A stretch of 64,000 nucleotides of DNA, taken from the NCBI GenBank assembly GCA_963756515.1, contig CAVWNV010000007.1:62001-126000 (forward strand). Direction: 5' to 3'. The position numbers and the translations under genes were made by a program. Shown here in pieces: positions 18,751 through 27,270 of the stretch; position 1 is the first letter of the stretch; each line of letters opens with the position of its first letter. Source of the DNA: Bog-756 sp963756515 (GTDB taxonomy: Bacteria > Actinomycetota > Acidimicrobiia > Acidimicrobiales > RAAP-2). The notes below the pieces were generated by a model. It had not been told where the DNA came from and searched no databases. It was given only the letters and a program-made list of their open reading frames with translations.

Positions 18751-19744
18751 GGCCGCGTACCGCCTCGGCGATGGCGGACGCCGAAGGCATGACCGCGGCC
18801 TCCAGGGTCGGGGCCGAGCCGATCGGGACGAACCGGGCCCCGACCCGGATGACGGGTCCGGTCAGCTCACCGAAGAGCTCCTCGTTGATCACGCTGGCCA
18901 CCTCGGCCCCGAACCCGGCGAACTGGGTGGCGTGGTGGGCCACCACGGCCCGTCGGGTGCGGGCCACCGATTCCAGGACGGTGGCGGTGTCCAACGGCAC
19001 CAGGCTCCGGAGGTCCACCACCTCCACCTCGATCCCCTCGGCGGCCAGTTCGTCGGCGGCGGTCAGGGCGTCCCGGACCGTCCGGCCGTAGGTCACGACG
19101 GTGACATCCCGGCCGGCCCGCTTGATCTCGGCCCGGCCCAGGGGGACCCGGTGGTCGCCGTCGGGCACCGGGCCGCTCGACCCGTACAGGGCCACGTTCT
19201 CGACGAAGACGCAGGGGTCGTCGTCGAAGATGCACGTGGTCAGGAGTCCCTTGGCATCGGCCGGCGTGGCCGGGACCACCACCTTCAGCCCGGGGATGTG
19301 GGCCAGCCAGGCCTCGAGGGTCTGGGAGTGGGTGGCCCCCGAGCCGATACCCCCGAAGACCGCGGTCCGCACCGTCATGGGGACGCTCAACAGCCCGCCC
19401 GACATGAACCGGGCCTTGGCGGCGTGGTTGACCAGCTGGTCGAGGGCGATGCTGATGAAGTCCATGATCATGACCTCGGCCACCGGCCGCAATCCGGCCA
19501 ACGCCGCCCCGACGGCGGCACCGACGATGGCCGTCTCGGAGATAGGGGTGTCGCGGACCCGGTCGGTCCCGTAGGTGGTCGACAGCCCCTTGGTCACCTG
19601 CGAGATGCCTCCGCCCGGGTCGGCCAGGTCCTCGCCCAGCAGCAGGACCGTGGGGTCGGCGGCCAGGGCCTCACCCAACGCCAGGTTCAGCGCCTCCCGC
19701 ATGCTCCGGTCGGTGGTCGGCACGTGCCCGGGCCGGCCCGTCAC
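18737..19744 (-). CDS. alpha-ketoacid dehydrogenase E1 component, beta subunit
   Basis: A 335-residue protein starting at GTG 19744, overlapping the E1-alpha stop as GTGA. REALNLALGEALAADPTVLLL, GEDLADPGG and DTPISETAIVGAAVGAALAG are the transketolase pyrimidine-binding domain. VVVPATPADAKGLL and VTYGRTVRDALTAAD belong to the C-terminal domain. With the alpha subunit it forms a heterotetrameric TPP-dependent E1 that decarboxylates a 2-oxo acid and transfers the acyl group to a lipoyl domain. A lone lipoyl-domain gene lies at the head of the same run; no E2 catalytic domain or E3 gene is in the window. Confidence 0.9.
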   Translation of the reverse strand: MTGRPGHVPTTDRSMREALNLALGEALAADPTVLLLGEDLADPGGGISQVTKGLSTTYGTDRVRDTPISETAIVGAAVGAALAGLRPVAEVMIMDFISIALDQLVNHAAKARFMSGGLLSVPMTVRTAVFGGIGSGATHSQTLEAWLAHIPGLKVVVPATPADAKGLLTTCIFDDDPCVFVENVALYGSSGPVPDGDHRVPLGRAEIKRAGRDVTVVTYGRTVRDALTAADELAAEGIEVEVVDLRSLVPLDTATVLESVARTRRAVVAHHATQFAGFGAEVASVINEELFGELTGPVIRVGARFVPIGSAPTLEAAVMPSASAIAEAVRGRAAT

Positions 19745-20751
19745 GCCGGTGCCCCGCCGGGCGCGGCGTACACGTCGACCCACGCATCGGCGGCGACGGG
19801 CAGATCGTCGGCCAGCGCGGTGGTGAATGCCGCCGCCACCTCCTCGGCGGCCCGGGTCTCGATGGCGCCGGCACCGGCCTCGTCGACCACGCCGGCCTGC
19901 ACCAGTCGGGCGCGGTATCGGGCCACCGGCTCGGCCGCCCTGGCCGCATCGACCTCATCGGCCGGCATGTACCGCATGGGGTCGCCGAAGTAGTGGCCGA
20001 AGAGCCGGTAGGTGGTGCACTCGAGGAGGGTGGGACCGTCCCCGGCCCGGGCCCGATCGACGGCGGTGCCGAGGGCGGCGTGCACGGCGTCGGGGTCGTT
20101 GCCGTCCACCCGCACCCCCTCGACCGCGTACCCGCCGGCCCGGTCGGCCACGTGGGCCACCGGCTGGGCGTCCGCCGTGGGCGTCATCTCCGCGTACTGG
20201 TTGTTCTGGCACACGAAGACGACCGGAAGGCGCCACAGGGCGGCCAGGTTCAGCGCCTCGTGGAAGGAGCCGGTCCCGGTGGCCCCGTCGCCGAAGCTGG
20301 CCACGGTGACCTGGTCGGTCCCCCGCAGCTGGGCGGCCAATCCCACGCCGACGGCGATGGGCAGACCCGACCCCACGATCCCGGTCGAGAGGACCAGGCC
20401 CGAGGGCGGGTGGGCGATGTGCATGGCACCCCCCTTGCCGGCGTTGACCCCGGTGCGACGGGTCAGGATCTCGGCCACCAGGGCGCCCACGGGCACGCCT
20501 TTGGCCAACTGGTCGTGCAGACCCCGATAGGTGCTCACCAACTGGTCGTCGGGGCGAAGGACGGCACCCAAGGCGGCGGCGATGGCCTCCTGTCCCGTGG
20601 CCGGCCAGTAGGTGCAGGCGAACTCACCGGCGCTGAGCCCGCGCCGGACCCGTTCGTCGCAGGACCGGATCAGCACCATCAGCTCGTACATGTGGAGCCG
20701 GGCCGCCCCCGGTCCCTGGTCGCCGGCGCCGCTCACCGGATCCCCGGGCAC
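19741..20751 (-). CDS. thiamine pyrophosphate-dependent dehydrogenase E1 component, alpha subunit
   Basis: A 336-residue protein; GTG 20751 directly follows the TAG of the upstream gene. The TPP/Mg motif is FGDGATGTGSFHEALNLAA, ending in QNNQYAE. STGIVGSGLPIAVGVGLAA and HYFGDPMRYMP are further hallmarks of E1-alpha of the pyruvate/acetoin/branched-chain class. The oxidised 2-oxo acid is not predictable. Tight packing with E1-beta and the flavoprotein gene argues for a dedicated catabolic complex and not housekeeping pyruvate dehydrogenase. Confidence 0.9.
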   Translation of the reverse strand: MPGDPVSGAGDQGPGAARLHMYELMVLIRSCDERVRRGLSAGEFACTYWPATGQEAIAAALGAVLRPDDQLVSTYRGLHDQLAKGVPVGALVAEILTRRTGVNAGKGGAMHIAHPPSGLVLSTGIVGSGLPIAVGVGLAAQLRGTDQVTVASFGDGATGTGSFHEALNLAALWRLPVVFVCQNNQYAEMTPTADAQPVAHVADRAGGYAVEGVRVDGNDPDAVHAALGTAVDRARAGDGPTLLECTTYRLFGHYFGDPMRYMPADEVDAARAAEPVARYRARLVQAGVVDEAGAGAIETRAAEEVAAAFTTALADDLPVAADAWVDVYAAPGGAPA

Positions 20752-22434
20752 CTAGGCCGACCCGTCGCCGGCGCCGGCGGATGCGAAGGTGGCGGCGTGG
20801 GACCCGGCCGAATGGCCCCACACCAGGCCCATGCCGATCGAGGTACCCCCGCCGTAGTAGGCGGGTCCGGCCGGGCTGGCCACCACGTTGCCGGCGCCGT
20901 ACAGGCCGGGGATGGGACGGTCGCGGACGTGGAGTACCCGGCCGTGGGCGTCCACCCGCGGTCCACCCTTGGTGCCGACCGAGCCGATGTGCACCGGCAG
21001 GGCGAAGTACGGTCCCCGCTCGATCGAACCCAGGTTGGGATGGGCGGCACGCGGGTCGCCGTGGAACCGGTCGTAGGCGCTCGACCCCCGGTCGAAGTCG
21101 CGGTCGCGGCCATCGGCCACGAACCGGTTCCACCGCTCGACCGTCGCCAGCAGCCCGCCGGGATCGATGCCGACCGTCTCAGCCAGGCCTTCCAGCGTGT
21201 CGTGGACGGCCAGCCAACTGGGATCGGCGTCGCCCGGCCGCGAGGTGACCACCGGGTACCTGGCCCGGTACTGCTGATCGAACACGACCCAGCTCGGCAG
21301 GTGCCTGGTGGTGTACTCGTTCACGTCGAAGGAGAAGAACGCCTTCTGCATGTCGTTGTAGTTGCCGGCCTCGTTCACGAAGCGGTCGCCGAAGCGGTCG
21401 ACGATGATCGAGTGGGGGGCGGTGCGCTCCACGCCGATGAACCGGGCCAGGGGACGGTGGTCGTACTGCTCGGCCGGTAAGGACGCGGCCGGATACCACC
21501 AGGTCTCGTTCATGTTGCCGAGATCCGCACCGACCTCCATGGCCATGAGCAGCCCGTCACCCTCGTTGGCCGGCGGGCTGTGGGGATGGGTCAGGGGGCC
21601 GGGCAGGAACCGTTGGCGCAGTGGTGCGTTCCACTCGAATCCTCCCGAGGCCAGGACCACGGCCCGGGCCGGAACGGCGGTGCGGTGGTTGTCCTCGTCC
21701 ACCACCAGGCCCGAGACGGCCCCGTCGCGCATGGTGATCTCGACGGCCCGGGTGTCGAGGCGCGGTTCGATGCCGCGGTGGAGACAGGCCTCGAGGAGGC
21801 TGCCGATCAAGGCCTGGCCGCAGGCCACCTGGCCCCGTTGGACCCGCGCCTGCACCACGGCGGAGTCGAAGCGCTCGGGGGTGTAGGTGGGTCGCCACTC
21901 CACGGTGGCCTCCTGCAGGGTGATCGGCGCCGACAGCACCGGTGCCCGGCGGAGGCGTCCGGCCCACGACCCCAGCCGACCGGTGTCGTAGAGCGCCGGC
22001 TCGAGCATCCGGCCCGACACCTTGGCCCCTTCCATCTCGGGGTGGTAGTCGGGCCACGTCATGGGGCGAAGCGCCAACGGGGTCTGGCGCTCGAGCTCGG
22101 CCAGTATGCCCGGACCCTCGTCGACGTAGCGCTCGAGCAGCTCGACCGGCGTGCGCCCGGCGGTGAGCCGGGCCATGTAGGCCAGGGCCTCGGCCCGCGA
22201 GTCCACGGTCCCGACCTCGGCCATGTGGTCGTTCTGCGGCATCCAGACTCCGCCGCCCGAGACCGCAGTGGTCCCGCCGACGGCCGAGGTGCGCTCCACT
22301 ACGACCACCCGGGCCCCCCGGTCGTGGGCCGTGACCGCCGCGGCCAGGGCCGCGGCTCCGGTGCCCACCACCACGACCACCTGGTCGGGCGTCACCGGCA
22401 GCGGCGGGGAGTCCGGACGGTGCGCGTCGGTCAC
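20752..22434 (-). CDS. FAD-dependent oxidoreductase, KstD / fumarate-reductase flavoprotein type
   Basis: A 560-residue protein starting at GTG 22434, overlapping the Rieske stop as GTGA. The FAD motif is VVVVGTGAAALAAAVTAHD with VVERTSAVGGTTAVSGGGVW. NEGDGLLMAMEVGADLG and GLYGAGNVVASPAGPAYYGG complete the FAD_binding_2 pattern. PAYYGGGTSIG resembles the active-site Tyr/Gly loop of 3-ketosteroid delta1-dehydrogenase. It could introduce a double bond next to a ketone in a steroid- or terpenoid-like ring. Substrate specificity is inference only. Confidence 0.85.
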   Translation of the reverse strand: MTDAHRPDSPPLPVTPDQVVVVVGTGAAALAAAVTAHDRGARVVVVERTSAVGGTTAVSGGGVWMPQNDHMAEVGTVDSRAEALAYMARLTAGRTPVELLERYVDEGPGILAELERQTPLALRPMTWPDYHPEMEGAKVSGRMLEPALYDTGRLGSWAGRLRRAPVLSAPITLQEATVEWRPTYTPERFDSAVVQARVQRGQVACGQALIGSLLEACLHRGIEPRLDTRAVEITMRDGAVSGLVVDEDNHRTAVPARAVVLASGGFEWNAPLRQRFLPGPLTHPHSPPANEGDGLLMAMEVGADLGNMNETWWYPAASLPAEQYDHRPLARFIGVERTAPHSIIVDRFGDRFVNEAGNYNDMQKAFFSFDVNEYTTRHLPSWVVFDQQYRARYPVVTSRPGDADPSWLAVHDTLEGLAETVGIDPGGLLATVERWNRFVADGRDRDFDRGSSAYDRFHGDPRAAHPNLGSIERGPYFALPVHIGSVGTKGGPRVDAHGRVLHVRDRPIPGLYGAGNVVASPAGPAYYGGGTSIGMGLVWGHSAGSHAATFASAGAGDGSA

Positions 22435-23735
22435 GGCCGGGCCAGGTAATGGTCGAGGTGCCGGTGCATGTTCGTGATCCCGCCCTCGTAGGTGTGGGAG
22501 AGTCGCAGGGCGTCGACACTCGAGCTGTGGACCCCCCGCTGTTGGCGCTCGATGTTGGAGAAGTCCTGGAGCGGGATGCGGGGCCAGTGCTCGGTGTCGT
22601 CCGGGGCGAACGGGCCCTGTCGCGCCGGTCTGGGGACGGCGTCGCCCTCGGCCGGGATGGTCAGTGACCACAGCTCGAAGATGCACGACTCGGGGTCGTC
22701 GCCGTTGGGGCGGGACCGGTAGACCAGTGCGTTCCCGTACTGGGGCAGCACGAAGTAGTTGGGGAAGTGGAAGAACATCCCGCCCCAACGGGCCAGGGCG
22801 GCCGGATCGGGCCGGGGCAGCGGGATGCCGGCGCCGGCCGCATACTCGTAGAGGGCCTTCACCAGTTCGGCGCCGAAGGTGCTCCCCTCGGGGACGGGCC
22901 GGTTCCGCATCCCCTCGATGACGTGCACCTCACGCTCCAGGGTCATGGCCTCGAGCCCCGCGCTCAGCAGGCGCACCGACTCGACGATGGCGTCGATCTC
23001 GCCCACGCCCACCTGCCGGCCCTTCTTGGCCTGGGCGTTCGGGCGGAGCTGGAAGCTCGAGTGCCCGTTCTCGTACACCGAGTACTCGAGGCTGTCGGGG
23101 TCGTAATGCTCGGGGTGGCCCAGGGTCAGCTGGGGGTGGGTCTGGGGGACGTGGTAGCCCTCCAGGAACGCCTCCTGGGCCATCTTCCAGTTGGCCGGGA
23201 GGACGACCTCCTTCCACCAGACCACCCGCATGTCACCGATCCCGAGCGGGTCGAGCAGGCTCGGAATGGGGTCCAGGGCCTCCCGTAGGGGCGGGGCATC
23301 GGTGTCGAGGTTGACCCAGACGCATGCGGCCCAGGTGTCCACCAGGGCCTCGCGCAGGCACAGGTCGGCCGGGTCCAGCAGGTCCGGGTCGAAGGCGTGG
23401 GCGCCGTAGACGAACGAGTTGGTGCCGTCGAGGTTCCACCGCCAGCCGTGGAAGGGGCACACGATCTGGCCCCGTGGGAACGTGCCGGATCCCTTGGCCA
23501 GTTCGGTGGCCCGGTGGCGGCAGGCGTTGAGGTAGGCCCTGACGGTGTGGTCGTCGGTGCGGACGACGAGTACCGACTGGTCGGCGATGGTGTACTCCAC
23601 GAAGTCCCCCGGCGCGGGAACCTCCTCCAGCCGGCACGCCATCTGCCAGGTGTGGGGCCAGAGATACCGCCGCTCGAACTCGGCGAAGTCCGGGTCGTAG
23701 TAGCGCTCGACCGGGACGCGGTCGGCAACGGTCAT
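22431..23735 (-). CDS. aromatic ring-hydroxylating / Rieske oxygenase alpha subunit
   Basis: A 434-residue protein starting at ATG 23735; an ATG at 23813 would add a stretch without family character. The Rieske centre is CRHRATELA then CPFHGW (Cys-x-His and Cys-x-x-His, about residues 68-90). The mononuclear iron site is AQEAFLEGYHVPQTHP, and GMFFHFPNYFVLPQYG is the later catalytic-domain block. It would hydroxylate an aromatic or steroid-like substrate using electrons from a reductase not encoded here. Operon position between the SnoaL and KstD-like genes supports a ring-attack role. Confidence 0.9.
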   Translation of the reverse strand: MTVADRVPVERYYDPDFAEFERRYLWPHTWQMACRLEEVPAPGDFVEYTIADQSVLVVRTDDHTVRAYLNACRHRATELAKGSGTFPRGQIVCPFHGWRWNLDGTNSFVYGAHAFDPDLLDPADLCLREALVDTWAACVWVNLDTDAPPLREALDPIPSLLDPLGIGDMRVVWWKEVVLPANWKMAQEAFLEGYHVPQTHPQLTLGHPEHYDPDSLEYSVYENGHSSFQLRPNAQAKKGRQVGVGEIDAIVESVRLLSAGLEAMTLEREVHVIEGMRNRPVPEGSTFGAELVKALYEYAAGAGIPLPRPDPAALARWGGMFFHFPNYFVLPQYGNALVYRSRPNGDDPESCIFELWSLTIPAEGDAVPRPARQGPFAPDDTEHWPRIPLQDFSNIERQQRGVHSSSVDALRLSHTYEGGITNMHRHLDHYLARP

Positions 23736-23805
23736 GGCGAAGGGGATCCGCCGGCCGCCGGCCTCCCGGGGTCCGGCGTCGGGACCATGCCGGTCGAGTC
23801 CGACG

Positions 23806-24210
23806 TCAACCATTCGAGACCGGGGCCGGAAGTCCGAGCATGGTGATGGCGCGTTGGCTGAACTGCCACCGCCCGCCGTACCGGACCAGCTGGTCGTGGT
23901 AGCGGCCGGCCGCGATGAGCTCGAGCCCACCGGCCGAAGGTCGCACGAAGAGGTAGTCGGTGGTGGCGGCGGCGGTGTTGCCGTCCACGTCGATCAGGGT
24001 GTTACCGGTGATGTGCTTCCCTCTCGCCGCCGGTGGCTGCACCCCTTCCATGTACGCCTTGATGGCCGCCCGCCCGTCGGTGGTCTGTTGGCCGAACACC
24101 AGTCGGGCATCCTCGGTGAACAGCTCGGACCACTGGTCGAAGTGACCGTCGTCGCACCACTGGCTGTACTCGGCGATCGTCCGCCGGATCCCGTCCTCAT
24201 CTTCCCCCAC
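23806..24210 (-). CDS. SnoaL-like / nuclear transport factor 2-like protein
   Basis: A 134-residue protein from GTG 24210, with GGGAGG seven bases upstream. IRRTIAEYSQWCDDGHFDQW and LFTEDARLVF are the typical opening of the SnoaL-like cone fold; TTDYLFVR and AGRYHDQLVRYGGRWQFSQR complete it. Small proteins of this kind act as isomerases, dehydratases or the beta subunit of ring-hydroxylating oxygenases. Because it directly precedes the Rieske alpha gene, it may be the oxygenase beta subunit or an accessory ring-modifying enzyme. Confidence 0.82.
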   Translation of the reverse strand: MGEDEDGIRRTIAEYSQWCDDGHFDQWSELFTEDARLVFGQQTTDGRAAIKAYMEGVQPPAARGKHITGNTLIDVDGNTAAATTDYLFVRPSAGGLELIAAGRYHDQLVRYGGRWQFSQRAITMLGLPAPVSNG

Positions 24211-24337
24211 GGTGCTTCCCTCCCCGTCCCAGGGCCGGACCGTCCAGCGGTCAGGCGGGTCTCATGTTATGCGTGCCTCCGACTCCGTCGCTGGGGGCGG
24301 AGGTGTCGGCCGCCCCGGTCGCCGACCGGCCGAGGGG

Positions 24338-24583
24338 TCAGCCGGACCCCTCGTCGAGCTCGCCCACGACCTCGCCCACCGGGTAGGTCACCCCCTCGGT
24401 GCCGACCCGACGGAGGACCCCGGCGGTGGGTGCGGTGATCTCGCTCTCCACCTTGTCCGTCTCCAGCACGTAGAGAGGTTCGTCCTGGGCCACGGCCGCG
24501 CCGTCGTCGACGAGCCATTGGGCCAGGGTGGCCTCCGTCATCTCCATGCCCAACTTCGGAATGCGGATCTGGATGCTCGTCAC
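24338..24583 (-). CDS. stand-alone lipoyl-domain protein
   Basis: An 81-residue protein from GTG 24583. IRIPKLGMEMTEATLAQWLV begins the lipoyl/biotinyl fold and VLETDKVESEI presents the lipoylated Lys in a beta-turn. The C-terminal half (VTYPVGEVVGELDEG) closes the domain, then the stop follows, so there is no peripheral-subunit-binding or acyltransferase domain. It is probably the swinging-arm partner of the E1 pair at 18,737-20,751. A 127-base gap separates it from the SnoaL gene, the widest in the run. A biotin carrier role is less likely because the E-T-D-K-x-x-x-E context is that of lipoyl domains. Confidence 0.85.
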   Translation of the reverse strand: MTSIQIRIPKLGMEMTEATLAQWLVDDGAAVAQDEPLYVLETDKVESEITAPTAGVLRRVGTEGVTYPVGEVVGELDEGSG

Positions 24584-24713
24584 CCCCTCGAGGTCGGCTC
24601 GCCGTTGGCGAGACACTACCCACGCCGCGGCCGGGGTTCCGAACGGACTTCTTTGGTAGCTTCGCGACCCGGTGGGGGACCCGCCGCCACCACCGTCCGG
24701 ACAGGAGCAGGCC

Positions 24714-25604
24714 ATGGAGACCCGAGAGCTGGACACGGTCGTCTACGAGAAGGACGGACCGGTGGCCTGGATCACGCTGGACTTCCAGGAGAAGGCCAAC
24801 GTCCAGTCCTCCGGCCTGGTGTTCGACGTGGACACCTGTCTCGACGACGCCGACCGTGACTACGAGATCAAGGTCGTGGTCCTGAAGGCCAACGGGCCCG
24901 GCTTCAGTGCCGGCCACGTGGTGCAGGGTTCGCCGGGGACCGAAATGCGCGAGATCGACGAGAGCACGGCCAAGCTCGGTAGCCCGTGGAAGGGTCAGTG
25001 GGACATCTACGGCACGCCGGTGTTGAAGCTGTGGGACTTCCCGAAGGTGACCATCGCCCAAGTCCACGGGTACTGCCTCGGCGGCGGCACCATCTGGGGG
25101 CTGCTGACGGACATGACGGTGGCGTCCGAAGACGCCTATTTCCAGTTCCCGGTGCTCCAGGGTATGGCCATGCCCACCATGGAGACCGGCATCGAGCCCT
25201 GGATCTTCATGAACTGGAAGCGGGCCTCCGAGTACATGTACACCGGCCAGGAGCTGGGCGCGGCGGAGGCGAAGGAGATGGGTCTGATCAACCGGGTCGT
25301 ACCCCGGGAGCGCCTCGACGACGAGGTCAACGAGTTGGCCTTCCACGTGGCCCAGGCCCCGCTGACCACCCTGATGGCGGCCAAGGCCAACATCAGGAGG
25401 GCCTGGGACCTGATGGGGCTCCGCACCCATCTGCAGCAGTCGAACGATCTGTTGACGGTGGCCACCCAGGCCACGGACGTGAAGGAGTACATACGCGACG
25501 TGTTCCAGGCCGGGCTCCGGCCCCGTGACGCGGCCCAGCGCAATGCCGAGCGGGCCAAGGTGTTGGCGGCCGAGTCGAAGGCGCGGTCGACGTCAGCAAG
25601 CTGA
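24714..25604 (+). CDS. enoyl-CoA hydratase/isomerase family protein
   Basis: A 296-residue protein starting at ATG 24714 with AGGAG seven bases upstream. LKANGPGFSAGHV is the first oxyanion-hole segment and QVHGYCLGGGTIWGLLTDMT the second, both characteristic of the crotonase fold. The usual acidic residues of hydratases are not obvious, so it might be an isomerase, thioesterase or C-C hydrolase. It is divergent from the lipoyl-protein gene (130 bases between starts), so one control region may serve both transcripts. Confidence 0.87.
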   Translation: METRELDTVVYEKDGPVAWITLDFQEKANVQSSGLVFDVDTCLDDADRDYEIKVVVLKANGPGFSAGHVVQGSPGTEMREIDESTAKLGSPWKGQWDIYGTPVLKLWDFPKVTIAQVHGYCLGGGTIWGLLTDMTVASEDAYFQFPVLQGMAMPTMETGIEPWIFMNWKRASEYMYTGQELGAAEAKEMGLINRVVPRERLDDEVNELAFHVAQAPLTTLMAAKANIRRAWDLMGLRTHLQQSNDLLTVATQATDVKEYIRDVFQAGLRPRDAAQRNAERAKVLAAESKARSTSAS

Positions 25605-25608
25605 CGTC
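25589..25608. terminator. 9-bp inverted repeat between convergent genes
   Basis: GACGTCAGC-AA-GCTGACGTC is a perfect 9-bp inverted repeat spanning the stop codon at 25602-25604, directly before the convergent stop at 25612. It is well placed to act as a bidirectional terminator, although no T-run follows. Confidence 0.5.
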
Positions 25609-25611
25609 TGA

Positions 25612-26259
25612 CTAAGCGGCTCGTTCCGGTAGTGAGAAGCGACGGCGGATGGTGGCCTGCACCTCGTCCACCGGGCGGGTGGCGTCGAAGGTGGCCACGA
25701 ACTCCTTGCGCTCGAAGATCTCGATGAGCGGTTTGGTCTCCTCGTGGTATTCGGCCAGCCGGACCGCCAGTGCCTCGGGGTTGTCGTCGGCCCGGGCCAC
25801 CAGGGTGCCGTGGCACACGTCGCAGGTGTCGGGCCGCTGGGGCCGGTGGGCCATCAGGTTGTAGTCCAGCCCGCACTGGGAGCAGAGTCGCCGGGCCATG
25901 ACCCTGCGCACCACTTCGTCGTCGGGGAGATGCAGGTTGATCACACCGTCGATGTCGTAGGTCTCGAGGAAGAACTCGGCCTGGCGGGCGTTGCGGGGGA
26001 AGCCGTCGACGATGAAGCCGTAGTTCCAGTCGTGCTCGGCCAACCTGTCCCGGACCACGGACTCGACGAGGTCGTCGTCGACCAGGTGGCCACTGGCCAT
26101 GATGCGCTTCACCTGGGCCCCGAGTTTGGTGTGGTGCTGCACGTTCCACCGGAAGATGTCCCCGACGCTCACGTGTTCGAGCTCGAGGTCCTCGGCCAGC
26201 AGCTTGGCCTGGGTGCCCTTCCCGCTGCCCTGGATCCCCATGATGATGAACTTGCGCAC
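25612..26259 (-). CDS. adk: adenylate kinase
   Basis: A 215-residue protein from GTG 26259. IIMGIQGSGKGTQAKLLAED is the P-loop, FIVDGFPRN the AMP/Walker B motif, and RRVMARR the LID arginines. The LID contains CSQCG and CDVC, a four-Cys zinc finger as in many Gram-positive and actinobacterial enzymes. It interconverts ATP+AMP and 2 ADP. It is not in the usual secY-adk-map cluster but follows a PPK2 gene on the same strand, so it may be a second, special-purpose copy. Confidence 0.85.
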   Translation of the reverse strand: MRKFIIMGIQGSGKGTQAKLLAEDLELEHVSVGDIFRWNVQHHTKLGAQVKRIMASGHLVDDDLVESVVRDRLAEHDWNYGFIVDGFPRNARQAEFFLETYDIDGVINLHLPDDEVVRRVMARRLCSQCGLDYNLMAHRPQRPDTCDVCHGTLVARADDNPEALAVRLAEYHEETKPLIEIFERKEFVATFDATRPVDEVQATIRRRFSLPERAA

Positions 26260-26327
26260 GGCGTCCTAGGCCCCGGTCCGGGCGGGCCGACCGGCCGAGG
26301 GCCCTCCCGTCGACCGCGGTGGAGGGT

Positions 26328-27206
26328 TCATCTGACGATGTAGCGCTTCGGCACCCATGTCTGGCTGTCGATGGGCGGGCGCTCGTACGAACGCTGCTGG
26401 CGGGCGGGCAGCTCGATGCTCTCGTGCGGGACCGCGTCATAGGGGACCACGTCGAGGAGGTGGCTGATGATGTTCAGCCGGGCCGCCTTCTTGTCGTCGG
26501 CGTCGACGACGTACCAGGGCGCCTCTTTGATGTCGGTGTACGAGAACATCTCGTCCTTGGCCTCGGCGTAGTCCACCCACCGGGCCCGGGCCTCGAGGTC
26601 CATCGGGCTCAGCTTCCACCGCTTGCCCGGATTGTTGATCCGCTCGGTGAACCTCCGCTCCTGCTCGTCGTCGCTCAGGGACAGCCAGTACTTGATCAGG
26701 ATGATCCCCGAGCGCACCAGGGCCCGTTCGATCTGGGGGCATGTCCGGAAGAACTCGGCGTGCTCCTCCTCGGTGCAGAACTCCATGACCCGCTCGACGC
26801 CGGCCCGGTTGTACCAACTTCGGTCGAACAGCACGATCTCACCGGCGGCGGGGAGGTGGGCGATGTAGCGCTGGAAGTACCACTGGGACCGTTCGCGGTC
26901 GGTCGGGGTCCCGAGGGCCACCACCCGGCAGTAGCGGGCGTTGAGCCGCTCCATGATCCGTTTGATGGTGCCGCCCTTGCCGGCGGTGTCCCGTCCCTCG
27001 AAGATGACCATCACCCGCAGTCCCTCGTGGACGACCCACTCCTGCATCCGCACCAACTCGGTCTGGAGCCGGGCCAGTTCCTTCTCGTAGGCGCCCTTGC
27101 TCACCACCTGCGGGTTCACGCCCGTCAGGACCTGGGGGGCGCCTTCGTGGGAGGCCGACACCTCCGAATGCCGATGGTCCTGGTGGACCGACCCGTTCTT
27201 GGTCAC
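26328..27206 (-). CDS. ppk2: polyphosphate kinase 2 family protein
   Basis: A 292-residue protein from GTG 27206; the frame is open further but the extension overlaps the divergent promoter. VIFEGRDTAGKGGTIKRI is the PPK2 Walker A, FDRSWYNRAGVERVM the Walker B, and KYWLSLSDDEQERRF and SPMDLEARARWVDY are family blocks. Length and single PPK2 domain match the class that makes ATP or GTP from polyphosphate and nucleoside diphosphate. It lies 68 bases upstream of the adk stop-to-start gap on the same strand; together they could recharge AMP with polyphosphate. Confidence 0.9.
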   Translation of the reverse strand: MTKNGSVHQDHRHSEVSASHEGAPQVLTGVNPQVVSKGAYEKELARLQTELVRMQEWVVHEGLRVMVIFEGRDTAGKGGTIKRIMERLNARYCRVVALGTPTDRERSQWYFQRYIAHLPAAGEIVLFDRSWYNRAGVERVMEFCTEEEHAEFFRTCPQIERALVRSGIILIKYWLSLSDDEQERRFTERINNPGKRWKLSPMDLEARARWVDYAEAKDEMFSYTDIKEAPWYVVDADDKKAARLNIISHLLDVVPYDAVPHESIELPARQQRSYERPPIDSQTWVPKRYIVR

Positions 27207-27270
27207 TGTGAAGGGATGGTAGCGGCCGACCTGCGGGGGAAGCGTTGCCGGAGCGTTAACATCCCGTCCC

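Noticed and set aside
23736..23813. ATG 23813 as start of the Rieske oxygenase
   Set aside because: It adds 26 residues without family similarity and overlaps the SnoaL gene; ATG 23735 gives the expected N-terminus.
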